A DNA stretch of 37,306 nt, from positions 1 to 37,306 of the forward strand of contig JAFRCG010000022.1 of the NCBI GenBank assembly GCA_017404515.1, read 5' to 3'. The notes under the pieces are model-generated. The model was not told where the DNA came from and made no database searches. It saw only the letters and a program-made list of their open reading frames with translations. The DNA is from Candidatus Saccharimonadota bacterium. GTDB lineage: Bacteria > Patescibacteriota > Saccharimonadia > Saccharimonadales > Saccharimonadaceae. Positions 7,622 to 16,533 of the stretch are shown in pieces. The position numbers and the translations under genes were made by a program. Every line of letters starts with the position of its first letter. Position 1 is the first letter of the stretch.

Positions 7622-8448
7622 TGGTCAAAATTTTAGACGGCAGAGAATTGGCTGGCTTTATCAAAGAAAAGCAGGCTAGACAAGTCCGAGAAATGCGTTC
7701 AAAGAAAAAGTTTCCCAAGCTTATGATTATTCGTGATAGTGATAACCCTGTAATTGTTAAATATGTTAATCTCAAAAAACATTACGGCGAAGACATCGGC
7801 GTAGAAGTAGTAGATCAAAAAATCGCCGGCGTAGAAGATGAAAATACTCTAAATGCGGCAAAGGAAATAGTTTTAGCGGCCAATGCTGACCAAACGGTTT
7901 CTGGTATTATTATCCAGTTGCCTCTCAAGAACAAAGATCTAACAGACGATCTAGTCAACCTAATTAGCCCTAAAAAAGATGTCGATGGCCTCAACCAGAC
8001 TGTCGCAAAAGCTGAACGCAAATTTGAAAGTGCCACTGCTACGGCTATCAACTGGCTACTTAGCGGATACGATATTTCTTTGACTGACAAAAAAGTAGCT
8101 TTGATCGGCTATGGCCGTTTGGTAGGCCAGCCCCTCAAACGCATTTTTGATAATTCTGGAGTAGAAGCCAAAGTCTTTAGACACGACGATAGTTTGGAAG
8201 AGCTAAAAACTTTTGATGTCATAATTTCCGCTACTGGTGTTCCGCATCTCATCAAAACAGAATTGGTAAAACCCGGAGCAGTGATAGTTGATGCTGGCAC
8301 TGCCAGCGAGGACGGAGTCTTGGTGGGCGATGTTGACGAGCCTGTGCGCGAGCGCACAGACCTTGCCGCCATCACGCCTAAGATTGGCGGCGTAGGCCCA
8401 CTTACCGTTAGCGTCTTGTTTGATGATGTGATTCAAGCGATGAATTAA
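7621..8448 (+). CDS. folD: Bifunctional methylenetetrahydrofolate dehydrogenase/cyclohydrolase
   Basis: Protein of 275 residues, typical FolD length. It interconverts 5,10-methylene-, methenyl- and 10-formyl-THF with NADP. Motifs: KYVNLKKHYGEDIGV (catalytic Lys region), IIIQLPLKNKDLTDDLVNLISPKKDVDGL, the dinucleotide-binding IGYGRLVGQPLKRIF (family consensus GRSxxVGxP, here GYGRLVGQP), VDAGT and the C-terminal PKIGGVGPLTVSVLFDDV. The usual PGGVGP reads IGGVGP. It is coupled to murB by a TAATG overlap and has a GGAG site upstream. It converges with the minus-strand secretion gene after a 14-nt gap. Confidence 0.92.
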   Translation: MVKILDGRELAGFIKEKQARQVREMRSKKKFPKLMIIRDSDNPVIVKYVNLKKHYGEDIGVEVVDQKIAGVEDENTLNAAKEIVLAANADQTVSGIIIQLPLKNKDLTDDLVNLISPKKDVDGLNQTVAKAERKFESATATAINWLLSGYDISLTDKKVALIGYGRLVGQPLKRIFDNSGVEAKVFRHDDSLEELKTFDVIISATGVPHLIKTELVKPGAVIVDAGTASEDGVLVGDVDEPVRERTDLAAITPKIGGVGPLTVSVLFDDVIQAMN

Positions 8449-8462
8449 GCTTTTGGTTTTAT

Positions 8463-11400
8463 CTAAGAATTATCTCTTTGATTATCAAAGATTTCTTCAT
8501 AATTGTCGCCAACTCTATCAGCCGCATCCATGTTGTCAGCCCTCTGCTGGCGTCGTTCTTGATAACCAGCTTCTTGCATGATTTCATCCAGAGTCTCAGT
8601 TGAACTGCCACCGCTTGCATTTCCTGCACCACCTGTGCTATCAGCACCTCCGCTCGGTGCGCTGCCACTATTGCCAGAATTATGGACATTGATGTAACCT
8701 TCAGAAAGTTTGGCCAGCCCTTCAGCACGGGAGCCTTTGAGTGAGCTCCTGAGGCGAGGATCGGAAACGGCAGAATTAGCAACTTTCTGGATGCCGCTGA
8801 CATAATTGTTGATTCTACTCTGTTCCTCACTGGATAGTTTGCCCCACTCACTGGAGTTAGATTGAAGTTTCTTCATATTGTTTACGGCATTCATGATAGA
8901 GTTAAACTCGCCATCATCCATATTGGCAAATTGCTCTGGACGGTAAGAATCCACCTTTGGTGCTCTAGAGCCACCGGCCACAAAGTCATTGAAGTTGCCG
9001 GAGCTAGCTGTACCAGTGTTGGCTTTAGCCGCTTCGTATTGAGAGCGTGCATTGTTCTTGAAGTCTGCTGCATGCGCACCCAGCAAGTTGCTAGCCCAGG
9101 CTTGTCTTGCTTCGTTACTGATACTAGCAAAGTCAAGACCTTCCATCGCAGTGCCCATGGCAGAGCGTCCATCGTCGCCAATTTTATTAAGTGCATTCTG
9201 GATAGCACGGATCTTAGCGGAGTTATTGCCTCCAGAATCAGTCCTCATGAGATCGACCATGTCATTGGCAACCGCTGCATAGTTGCCAGTAGTAAATGCG
9301 GCACTACCTTCAATTTTAGCCTGTTCAGTAGCTACTTGCTCGGTATCAAGCTGAGCATCTTGCTCTGCAATTGCAGACTCCATATAGCCTTCAGTATTCA
9401 AGCGGTCTTCCCTTAGCTGATCAGAACGGTCTTTTAGATACGCCGCACGGCCTCTTGCCATAGAGCGAGAAGCGGCCCTTTGCATGCCAGGCACTCTGCT
9501 AAAGATTGATTTACCGCGAGCAATTTTATCCATTCTCTTACCCATGGCAGTTGCTTCACCACGGCTATTCACACCAGCCGCAGCACGAAGCTGGGCGTCC
9601 TTGACTGCCTGAGAATTTGCCACTGCTCCGCCAGCACGCCTGCCAAGGTTGGATCCCATTGCAGAAATCTTTCCGCCAATATTTCCCATTGCCGAGAATG
9701 CACCCTGGAGTAGCTTTGGTACAAAGAAGAATGGTACCACAGTCAGTAATGCAGCTAATAGATGCATAAAGAAATTATTGCTAGAAGAGGTTAGAATTTT
9801 GGAGGCTAATGCGCTGCCGCCAATTAATGCGCCACAAATAGGGTAGAGCAGCAAAAGCCCTTCCAGCATTTTCTTCCATTTGTCAAAGATCGGTTTGGTG
9901 TTTGGCAGCATATAACAGACAAAGGCTACCGGCGCGACTACTACTAATATAATTACACCTGCCTGGCGTACGCCTAGTAAGACAAACATAAATGCTACGC
10001 TGACTAGAATAGTGATAAGGCCGAGCAGCAGTGGAACAATTAGTGCTGGCACCCACATCTCAGCCGTAGCAATTGCCCCACCAATTCCAGCCGCACCAAC
10101 CAAGCCAGTAATAGCAGTAGTAAGAGCTGACTGCCCAGTTGATACAGCTGAGCCATTGATTTGAACATTGCTAAAGATTCCTTCTAGACCAGCACCCAAG
10201 ATATTTGAAGCATCTACCAGTAGCTGACAGATAAAGTATGAAATATTTATCAATATCGCCGTCACTATTAGCTTCGGCAAGATTCGTTTAATGCCATAAT
10301 TGTCTATGCCAATACCTGTTACCTGCGAGAATATTACAAATAGGAACAGTATTACGAAGAGGACATTTGCAATACCTTGGAACACTTGCCACCCCTGGAA
10401 TGTACCGCTGCTAGTATTGAAGGCACTAACATTAACCTGGAGGAATGGCTCAATAATACTATCATAAATATTCTGAACTGTAGCATGTAAGAATTTAATT
10501 ACTGGGCAGAGGATCCAACCAAGTGCATCGGCACCATTGAAACACTCTTTTAGATCCAAGCCACCACTACCACCTGGGTTGGTCGGATCGTCGTCTTCGC
10601 TGGTACAGGCACTAATATAACCTTCATACAGAGTTTTCCCATTCATAGAATCTAGTAGAGCATCATAGGTTGTGGTATTGACGCCAGTCCAGCCATTAGA
10701 ATCATCGGTAGTATAAAGCGTGCCATTGAAATCGGCCTTTTTCTTGACCCACATATCACTGGAATTGCCATCAATAACAAAGGAAACTTTTTTGTAGCCA
10801 CTTTCAGCTTTACAAGAAAAATCACCATAGTTGGCCAAATAATATTCGTTTAGTTCACGCTTTTGTAGATTTGTAAGCGTATAAGCGTTAGTTCCAAGGA
10901 CATGACCCCAAGCACCAGCAGTGCCACTTGGGTTTGTCAGTTCCCACTTTGATGCAATCCCACCACCAGGAATATCTTTTGTCTCTTCTGAGACTTCATC
11001 AAATAAATAATATAACGACGACCCACCATCTGGGCTTATGATTTCAACCTGATGTCCAATAGCGTTATTCATTATATTAGAAATCATAGACGAAAGACCA
11101 CTTTGAATATTTCCAATTGGGTCACCTACAGCAAAAGTAAAACTATCTTGTGAATTGAGATTCATCGAGATGAATTCTATTGATATATAGCCATTTTCAC
11201 TCGTTAATATGAAGAAAGGTGCCCTATTTCCTGATAGATTTCCTGGATAAGCTTTGTCATCGGAAATTTTTCCATCCACAGCAGTAACGCAAACTTTTTC
11301 AGATACTTTTATGTCGTCCGGAAAAGCATCGGTATCTCTATTGTGGAATCTCGCAGAATAACAATGTTCTGTGGCGGAATTAGGTACTGCAGTGTAGCCT

Positions 11401-11801
11401 AGTTTTTGTAAAATTGGAACTTTTTTGGTGGAATCATCACTTACAGCAACCTCGCCAAGCCCCAGCCCAGCAAAGCCACCTTTTCCCAAGAATAAATCTT
11501 TACAGGTAATATTATCGCTCTGTGTATAATTGCCATCTCCGCCCAAAGTTCCATTTGGCAAGTTAACCTCTACACCATCACCGTTGAAGATACTAGTGCC
11601 AGCAGTTTTTCCATATGAAAAATCAGCAATATTAATCTCTGGCTTCAGAAATCCACTTTCATAGCAACGCTTAAGATCGCCGACCATGGCACGCTCCAAA
11701 GTCTCGCTACTAATAGCGGAAACCGGGAATATTATGCCAAAGCTAGCGATAAGCACTGCTAACATGGCAGAATAAAGACAGATTTTTTTCACCCTTTTCA
11801 T
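8463..11801 (-). CDS. TrbL/VirB6-like polytopic membrane protein with large ectodomain
   Basis: Protein of 1112 residues. A signal peptide or first membrane helix (about 5-30) is followed by an ectodomain of about 380 residues, several cysteines and a short acidic-proline linker. Then come five to seven hydrophobic helices (about 430-690; segments such as VLFVILFLFVIFSQV and VILVVVAPVAFVCYM), as in the TrbL/VirB6 family of type IV secretion inner-membrane components. The last 400 residues are polar, Ala/Ser/Arg/Asp-rich and probably cytoplasmic. It overlaps the upstream gene by ATGA and has a GGAGGGAG ribosome site. No VirB4 or VirD4 ATPase is in the window. A role in secretion, DNA uptake or host contact is inferred. 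Confidence 0.7.
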   Translation of the reverse strand: MKRVKKICLYSAMLAVLIASFGIIFPVSAISSETLERAMVGDLKRCYESGFLKPEINIADFSYGKTAGTSIFNGDGVEVNLPNGTLGGDGNYTQSDNITCKDLFLGKGGFAGLGLGEVAVSDDSTKKVPILQKLGYTAVPNSATEHCYSARFHNRDTDAFPDDIKVSEKVCVTAVDGKISDDKAYPGNLSGNRAPFFILTSENGYISIEFISMNLNSQDSFTFAVGDPIGNIQSGLSSMISNIMNNAIGHQVEIISPDGGSSLYYLFDEVSEETKDIPGGGIASKWELTNPSGTAGAWGHVLGTNAYTLTNLQKRELNEYYLANYGDFSCKAESGYKKVSFVIDGNSSDMWVKKKADFNGTLYTTDDSNGWTGVNTTTYDALLDSMNGKTLYEGYISACTSEDDDPTNPGGSGGLDLKECFNGADALGWILCPVIKFLHATVQNIYDSIIEPFLQVNVSAFNTSSGTFQGWQVFQGIANVLFVILFLFVIFSQVTGIGIDNYGIKRILPKLIVTAILINISYFICQLLVDASNILGAGLEGIFSNVQINGSAVSTGQSALTTAITGLVGAAGIGGAIATAEMWVPALIVPLLLGLITILVSVAFMFVLLGVRQAGVIILVVVAPVAFVCYMLPNTKPIFDKWKKMLEGLLLLYPICGALIGGSALASKILTSSSNNFFMHLLAALLTVVPFFFVPKLLQGAFSAMGNIGGKISAMGSNLGRRAGGAVANSQAVKDAQLRAAAGVNSRGEATAMGKRMDKIARGKSIFSRVPGMQRAASRSMARGRAAYLKDRSDQLREDRLNTEGYMESAIAEQDAQLDTEQVATEQAKIEGSAAFTTGNYAAVANDMVDLMRTDSGGNNSAKIRAIQNALNKIGDDGRSAMGTAMEGLDFASISNEARQAWASNLLGAHAADFKNNARSQYEAAKANTGTASSGNFNDFVAGGSRAPKVDSYRPEQFANMDDGEFNSIMNAVNNMKKLQSNSSEWGKLSSEEQSRINNYVSGIQKVANSAVSDPRLRSSLKGSRAEGLAKLSEGYINVHNSGNSGSAPSGGADSTGGAGNASGGSSTETLDEIMQEAGYQERRQQRADNMDAADRVGDNYEEIFDNQRDNS

Positions 11802-13225
11802 TGCTCACTCCCTCCATTTGCGCTATTAGAAGTATTATCAGCAGGTTGGTTTTCTGTATTGCCAGTATCATTGCTAGTGCTATCATCGGAGTTCTTGCTA
11901 GTATTTGGAGCAACGGCATTATTCGTATTCTCAGCATTATCGGAGTCAGTTGTGTTCGTAGTATCATTATTTTCATCTGCGTTTGCCCCATTTTCTTGCT
12001 CTACATCTTGGGTTGGGTAAGTAATAGGATCTGGAGTTGCCCAAGCTTCTGGCAGATAGAAACAACCGCGCAAGACATCATTTGTAGCAATACTGATTAT
12101 GTTATTTTTAATAGCAGTAGTAGTTTCATAATTATTTTCTGCTGGAATTTCCGGAATTTGTTTGAGCTGGCCAGTACACTTAGTATCAATAGTGCCATCT
12201 TTGACGCAGTTGTTTTCCTTGAAATAATTATATCTTTCCGCCATAGCCTTGAGATATTTAGTGGAAACCTCTGCATAGCGTGCCCCCGCGCTAGAACTTT
12301 CTGCAAGGTTAGCATAAGATTCATCAATGTAAGCATTAACATCGTCTATGGACTCTGCCTCTGCAACTTTATTAAGAATAGTTGGAAGCGCCGGCTCATT
12401 GAGGCTAGCAAAAGCATTTAGGAAATTAATGCCGTCCGTCTGAGCGTAGATTAACGATTCTACTCTAGGGTAAGAAACAAAATCAATGTCCACAGATTTT
12501 TCCAAGAAATCTGAGTAATACGACATGGCGGTGTCAAAGAAAGTGCCAGAATTAATCAATTGGTACTGTGGAGAATTAGCAGTAATAGGTGTGGTAGCTT
12601 TGGTATAATTTGCTTCATCCGCCTCGGTAATTTCGTTGCGTCCAAAAGAATATTCAAGTTGGTAAGTTTCCTTATCGTCATAGGAACTTGTCAAGATTTG
12701 TTCAGAATCGTCCACTCCAAACAACACATAATTAGCATATCTATTGAACGCTTGTTGATAATCCAAATTTGAAGCTATAGTTCCGCCGCCCTGCTTGTTG
12801 CCCCCACCTTTTGGCATCAGTACTACTGCCAAAATAATCACCAGCACTCCCAATATACCGCCAGCTATCACTGCAATTTTTATCAGTACGCCTTTGTTTA
12901 TTGGTTTGTGCTCTTTCTTCACCGGGCCAGAAGATGGCAAGATAATATCACCATTAGGCTCTACCTTATCAAACTTATGCTTAGAAAACACCGAAGATCC
13001 TGTAGCAGATTGGTTTTTGCTATTCAGACTGTCCATCGTCCTAGAAACATTTGCTCCAGTGGATAAGTTCGCGGCGCCAAGCTGGCCCGCCATCGTAGAA
13101 TTACTCGCCGCACCGTTTCCTCCTGCAGCCCCAAAAACTGGCTGCGTGCCAGCAGGTTGCCCATTTTGACCTTCTTGCCCACCAGCTGGGTTATTTCCCA
13201 GAGGGGATGTTTGTTTTGGATCCAT
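11798..13225 (-). CDS. Single-pass surface protein, operon partner of the TrbL/VirB6-like gene
   Basis: Protein of 475 residues. A Gly/Asn/Ala-rich disordered cytoplasmic N-terminus (about 1-105) is followed by one membrane helix (about 108-134; IKIAVIAGGILGVLVIILAV), an extracellular domain (about 145-400) with a few cysteines, and an Asn/Asp/Thr/Ser-rich low-complexity tail (about 400-475). I do not recognise the domain. The 4-nt ATGA overlap with the TrbL/VirB6-like gene implies coupled synthesis and probably a common complex. The start at 13225 (MDPKQTS) is chosen from the -10 at 13236-13241; upstream in-frame ATGs overlap the promoter. Confidence 0.65.
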   Translation of the reverse strand: MDPKQTSPLGNNPAGGQEGQNGQPAGTQPVFGAAGGNGAASNSTMAGQLGAANLSTGANVSRTMDSLNSKNQSATGSSVFSKHKFDKVEPNGDIILPSSGPVKKEHKPINKGVLIKIAVIAGGILGVLVIILAVVLMPKGGGNKQGGGTIASNLDYQQAFNRYANYVLFGVDDSEQILTSSYDDKETYQLEYSFGRNEITEADEANYTKATTPITANSPQYQLINSGTFFDTAMSYYSDFLEKSVDIDFVSYPRVESLIYAQTDGINFLNAFASLNEPALPTILNKVAEAESIDDVNAYIDESYANLAESSSAGARYAEVSTKYLKAMAERYNYFKENNCVKDGTIDTKCTGQLKQIPEIPAENNYETTTAIKNNIISIATNDVLRGCFYLPEAWATPDPITYPTQDVEQENGANADENNDTTNTTDSDNAENTNNAVAPNTSKNSDDSTSNDTGNTENQPADNTSNSANGGSEQ

Positions 13226-13235
13226 GTATAACCGC

Positions 13236-13241
13236 ATTATA
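13236..13241 (-). promoter_or_regulatory. Extended -10 of the secretion/surface operon
   Basis: The minus strand reads TATGCTATAAT, ending 10 nt before the ATG at 13225. It predicts a leader of about 3-4 nt. Confidence 0.6.
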
Positions 13242-13286
13242 GCATAAACATTTTGATTTAACAAGACCTTTCTGTCTTAAACCACC

Positions 13287-13318
13287 AAAAAGCTTCCCCA
13301 TTTCTGAGGAAGCTTTTT
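13287..13318 (-). terminator. Intrinsic terminator (symmetric)
   Basis: AAAAAGCTTCC, a 10-nt loop, then GGAAGCTTTTT: an 11-bp stem with A/T flanks on both sides. It ends the minus-strand DUF11 protein gene and insulates the next minus-strand promoter. Confidence 0.9.
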
Positions 13319-13390
13319 GATTAGGCTAAGTTGTTAGCACCCGCCTGCTTGCCCACCCCTTTCCAAGCTTGTGCTTAAAGAGGCGGTCAA

Positions 13391-14710
13391 TTAGCGTAAA
13401 GATTTGCGGCTAGCAATATAGTAACCAGCTACAGTAACGATGCTACCAGCACCAATCACACCGCCAATGATGGCAGCAGGACCAGTAGAAGGCATTGTAG
13501 AAGGTTTTTTGTCGTCAGGAGTTGGGTTTGGATTTGGGTTAGAACAACCTTCAGTTTTCTTTACCATTACAAAGGCATTATCCTGAAGAGTAGTTTTACC
13601 TACACCAACCTGGCCCCAGTTAACAAGTTTGTTAGTTCCACAAACCATGCTTTTGTCAACAACTTTGGCACGGAAGCGGATGTAAGCTTCACCGTTGGCA
13701 TCATAACCACCGATATTTACACCAGTAGTGGTGATAGTATCGTCGTTATTTTTGATACCATTTGGGTTAGTGCTGTTGTAGATCTTAGTAGAACCAGCAA
13801 CATATTCCATGTTGTTTGGTAGAACATCTTTTACCATCACATTGTCAACATGCTCACCAGTAGTGTTTTTGTAGTAAATCTGGTATTCTACAGTATCGCC
13901 AATATTGGCATCAACAGAATCTTTGTAAGATTTGTCAGTGTCGCCAATCTTGCGTACAGTTTTCTCTACAGTGTAAGAGTTGTTAATATAAACAGCTTTT
14001 ACACGGATAGTAGTATAAGAAGCATATTGGAAACAACCAGGTATGTTACCATCTAGCTTATCATAACCAATGAGCACACCTTTGCTGGTGATAATATCAT
14101 CAGAAAGTTTAGCGCCACCATTGGCAGCTTTACCAATACTGTTGTTCTCATAGTGAGCAGAACCCTCAATATAATCTAGATAGAAGGTCTCACCATTTTT
14201 ACTCTTGAACACGACATCATCATACACACGAGTAGGATCAGCGTTAGAAGAGTCAATAGAACCTTGAACAGATAGGGAAGTGCCAGCAGTAGTTGGCAAA
14301 GTAAAGTGAAGGGTAGTATTCTTTGCAACGGTTTTAGTGCCGTTAGGGTTGTTGTTGTGGGCGTAAAGACGAATGATGTATTCTTTGCCGTCCTCAACGG
14401 TGATTTCGTTAGCATTCCAAGTTTGTTTGCCGTCGTTGATTCCGGTATTCTCACGAGCGCCAACGAAGTTACGCTCATCACCGCCAATCACAGGGTTGTT
14501 GGTGAAAGAGTTAAAGGTAATTTTGTTACCCATAGATGGGCTAACTTCACACTTAGTGTAGTCAGCGTTACAGTTTTTGAGGGTATAAGTTTGGCGGCCA
14601 CCCTCTTTGCCGCTATTATCACCCCAAGCCAAAGCGGCTGGAGCAAGATTTACTCCCACAATCGAAGCAGCAGCCAAGACAGCGGAAGCAGATTTAATAA
14701 ACTTGTTCAT
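13391..14710 (-). CDS. DUF11-repeat surface protein with sortase-like C-terminal signal
   Basis: Protein of 439 residues. A signal peptide (about 1-28, ending near APAALA) leads to an extracellular region with two beta-rich modules. The second (about 250-370) is a clear DUF11/isopeptide-type repeat: KTVRKIGDTDKSYKDSV, then NIGDTVEYQIYYKNTT and VKDVLPNNMEYVAGST. The C-terminus is a spacer rich in Pro/Asn/Asp, then MPSTGPA, a hydrophobic helix and a basic tail RKSLR, which is the layout of an LPXTG-type sorting signal. It is probably wall-anchored or membrane-anchored. No sortase is in the window. The start at 14710 is chosen for the AAAGGAG site just upstream. Confidence 0.8.
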   Translation of the reverse strand: MNKFIKSASAVLAAASIVGVNLAPAALAWGDNSGKEGGRQTYTLKNCNADYTKCEVSPSMGNKITFNSFTNNPVIGGDERNFVGARENTGINDGKQTWNANEITVEDGKEYIIRLYAHNNNPNGTKTVAKNTTLHFTLPTTAGTSLSVQGSIDSSNADPTRVYDDVVFKSKNGETFYLDYIEGSAHYENNSIGKAANGGAKLSDDIITSKGVLIGYDKLDGNIPGCFQYASYTTIRVKAVYINNSYTVEKTVRKIGDTDKSYKDSVDANIGDTVEYQIYYKNTTGEHVDNVMVKDVLPNNMEYVAGSTKIYNSTNPNGIKNNDDTITTTGVNIGGYDANGEAYIRFRAKVVDKSMVCGTNKLVNWGQVGVGKTTLQDNAFVMVKKTEGCSNPNPNPTPDDKKPSTMPSTGPAAIIGGVIGAGSIVTVAGYYIASRKSLR

Positions 14711-14728
14711 ATAATCTCCTTTCAAAAG

Positions 14729-14755
14729 ATTAATAAAACTATTTACTATTAATTT
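14729..14755. promoter_or_regulatory. AT-rich inverted repeat upstream of the DUF11 protein gene
   Basis: ATTAATA, an 11-nt spacer, then TATTAAT, close upstream of the minus-strand start at 14710. It may be an operator or part of the promoter. The surrounding 150 bases are AT-rich and no gene is seen in them. Confidence 0.25.
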
Positions 14756-14874
14756 GATAAATTTTAATAATTATTTTTGCTAGCCGAATTTTTAATCTTC
14801 GTCTTGACCATTGTCTCGATTGTGTAATACAAACGAGTAAAATCGAATCATCTCAGATGCAAATTTTGGTAAAT

Positions 14875-14899
14875 CCTGGCGGCTGGTAAGGCCGCCAGG
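14875..14899 (-). terminator. Strong hairpin downstream of the 14918-16516 gene
   Basis: CCTGGCGGC, a 7-nt loop, then GCCGCCAGG: a perfect 9-bp GC-rich stem about 19 nt after the stop codon. The T-run after it is poor on the minus strand, so it may act as an mRNA 3'-end stabiliser rather than a full intrinsic terminator. Confidence 0.55.
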
Positions 14900-14917
14900 A
14901 AGTAAGGTGCTTGTGTG

Positions 14918-16516
14918 CTAGTCGTCTACCGGCGGAGCTCCGCCCATTTCGCCATTATGGCTTCCTGTATCCCCATCGTTATTGGACGGGTGTTCCTCTA
15001 TGGGCTTTGTCTCCGGCGGTGTTCCACCATCCGTATTGTCTGCCGGCGGGCCCGGGTCATATGATTCGCCAGTGCCCGGGTTTTCCGAATTGCCCGGCTG
15101 GTATTGACTATCCGGGACATTGGGTGAGGGAGAGTTTCCAAGGTCAGGTTTCTGCTCACCCGGTCCAGAATCGTCATTTTTGCCTCCACCAATCGGGGCA
15201 TTGCCCCTTTCAGCAGGGTCTTCCGAAGGATTTTTAGTCTCCTTCTTTTTATCCGGCGGTGTCGGCTTCGGGTCCGGGGGGGTCGGGTTTGGCGTCGGTC
15301 CACCACCGCCTCCAGGCGTCGGTCCGGTGGTAACCTTCGTTACCCTCTGTGTCACCTTAGTTGTCTTATTGGTGACACTAGTCTTCTTCACCGAAGATTT
15401 CTTCACCGTGGAGGTGTTCTGGATTTCTCCAGGACTCCTGTCAGCTAAGTTAGCTCCGATGAAGAATGCCCTCTTGCCACCTTTTAAGTAGTAAGAGAAA
15501 GTCAACCAGTAATCAAGGTCCGGTTCATCCTCTTTGGTTTCAGTAGCCACTCTCAGGTGGTTATAATCGAAACCTACAAGATGATACCTTCTTGACACAT
15601 GGTATCTTCCAGCTCCTAACTCCAGCGGCTCCATGAAGCTTATCAGTTGGCAGACCGCCATTATATGTGATTGATTCACATATAAGTGGTCCACATCCTT
15701 GATCGCCATACCAGTGTTGCCTTCTTCGTCTCTCAATCTGATCATGATGCCAGCCCCGTTACCGGTTCTGGCCGCACGATTCTCCGAGAGGTAAGTCCGA
15801 AGTCCCGGGCAGTTTTCTGCCAGGGTGCCGGATTCTCCTACCTTGAGATCCTGCATAAAATTCAGCCAGGCCTCAAAGGCTACGGGATTCTCTAACCAAG
15901 TCTGGAACAGCTCCAACTTTACCTGCTCCTGGTTGGATAAATCAACCGTGGAGCCAAAGGTCAATTTCAGCAACTTCTTAATGTCTTCTTCCGTCAACTG
16001 GTCGAAGATACAATCCAGTGCATCGTTGATTTCTTTCTTGCTGAGCCCGGCCCAGACGGCACTCTTCTGACGGTTAAAATCGTTTTCCGTCATAGAATGC
16101 CAAGAGAATGGGATCTTGTAGTTTCCATCCGGCCACTGCTCGTAGCCAAACTGCGAATTATAATCCGCAATTATCTTATTTGCAGTGCCAGTAGTTAATA
16201 CCGGAAATGCGTTGTTGAAATCCTCTACATCTTCGGGTGTTACATCCTCAATGTAGGCTTCCTCAACTTCGCCGTTGGCGATAGCTTCAGGGACTATCAC
16301 CATTGCGTCCCCTCCGGTTTCAACCTCGGTTTCATCATTGCCCGCTTCTGCAACTTCCGTCGCCAGCTCATCGCTGGTTGCATTTTCAGTTTCAGTCGTT
16401 TTTGCCACCTCATCGGTGGTGTGATGCTTATTGTAGTATTTGACCCCGCCCGCTACGCAGACGGCAACCAATATTATTGATAGCACCACTATTAACGCAT
16501 TCTGCAATTTTGTCAT
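14918..16516 (-). CDS. Membrane-anchored protein with proline/glycine/aspartate-rich tail, unknown
   Basis: Protein of 532 residues, not recognised. An N-terminal membrane anchor (about 6-26) precedes an acidic Thr/Glu linker (about 33-85) and a globular domain (about 90-365). A Lys/Thr/Val-rich stalk (about 370-402) leads to a long Pro/Gly/Asp/Asn tail ending in PPVDD. The layout suggests an exported protein with a flexible surface tail. The start at 16516 (MTKLQN) places the membrane helix at the N-terminus; a longer start has no support. It follows the gene at 16534 by 17 nt, so the two form an operon. The DNA looks GC-richer than neighbouring genes by eye (not computed). Confidence 0.65.
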   Translation of the reverse strand: MTKLQNALIVVLSIILVAVCVAGGVKYYNKHHTTDEVAKTTETENATSDELATEVAEAGNDETEVETGGDAMVIVPEAIANGEVEEAYIEDVTPEDVEDFNNAFPVLTTGTANKIIADYNSQFGYEQWPDGNYKIPFSWHSMTENDFNRQKSAVWAGLSKKEINDALDCIFDQLTEEDIKKLLKLTFGSTVDLSNQEQVKLELFQTWLENPVAFEAWLNFMQDLKVGESGTLAENCPGLRTYLSENRAARTGNGAGIMIRLRDEEGNTGMAIKDVDHLYVNQSHIMAVCQLISFMEPLELGAGRYHVSRRYHLVGFDYNHLRVATETKEDEPDLDYWLTFSYYLKGGKRAFFIGANLADRSPGEIQNTSTVKKSSVKKTSVTNKTTKVTQRVTKVTTGPTPGGGGGPTPNPTPPDPKPTPPDKKKETKNPSEDPAERGNAPIGGGKNDDSGPGEQKPDLGNSPSPNVPDSQYQPGNSENPGTGESYDPGPPADNTDGGTPPETKPIEEHPSNNDGDTGSHNGEMGGAPPVDD

Positions 16517-16533
16517 AACAGGTGCCCCCTTTC

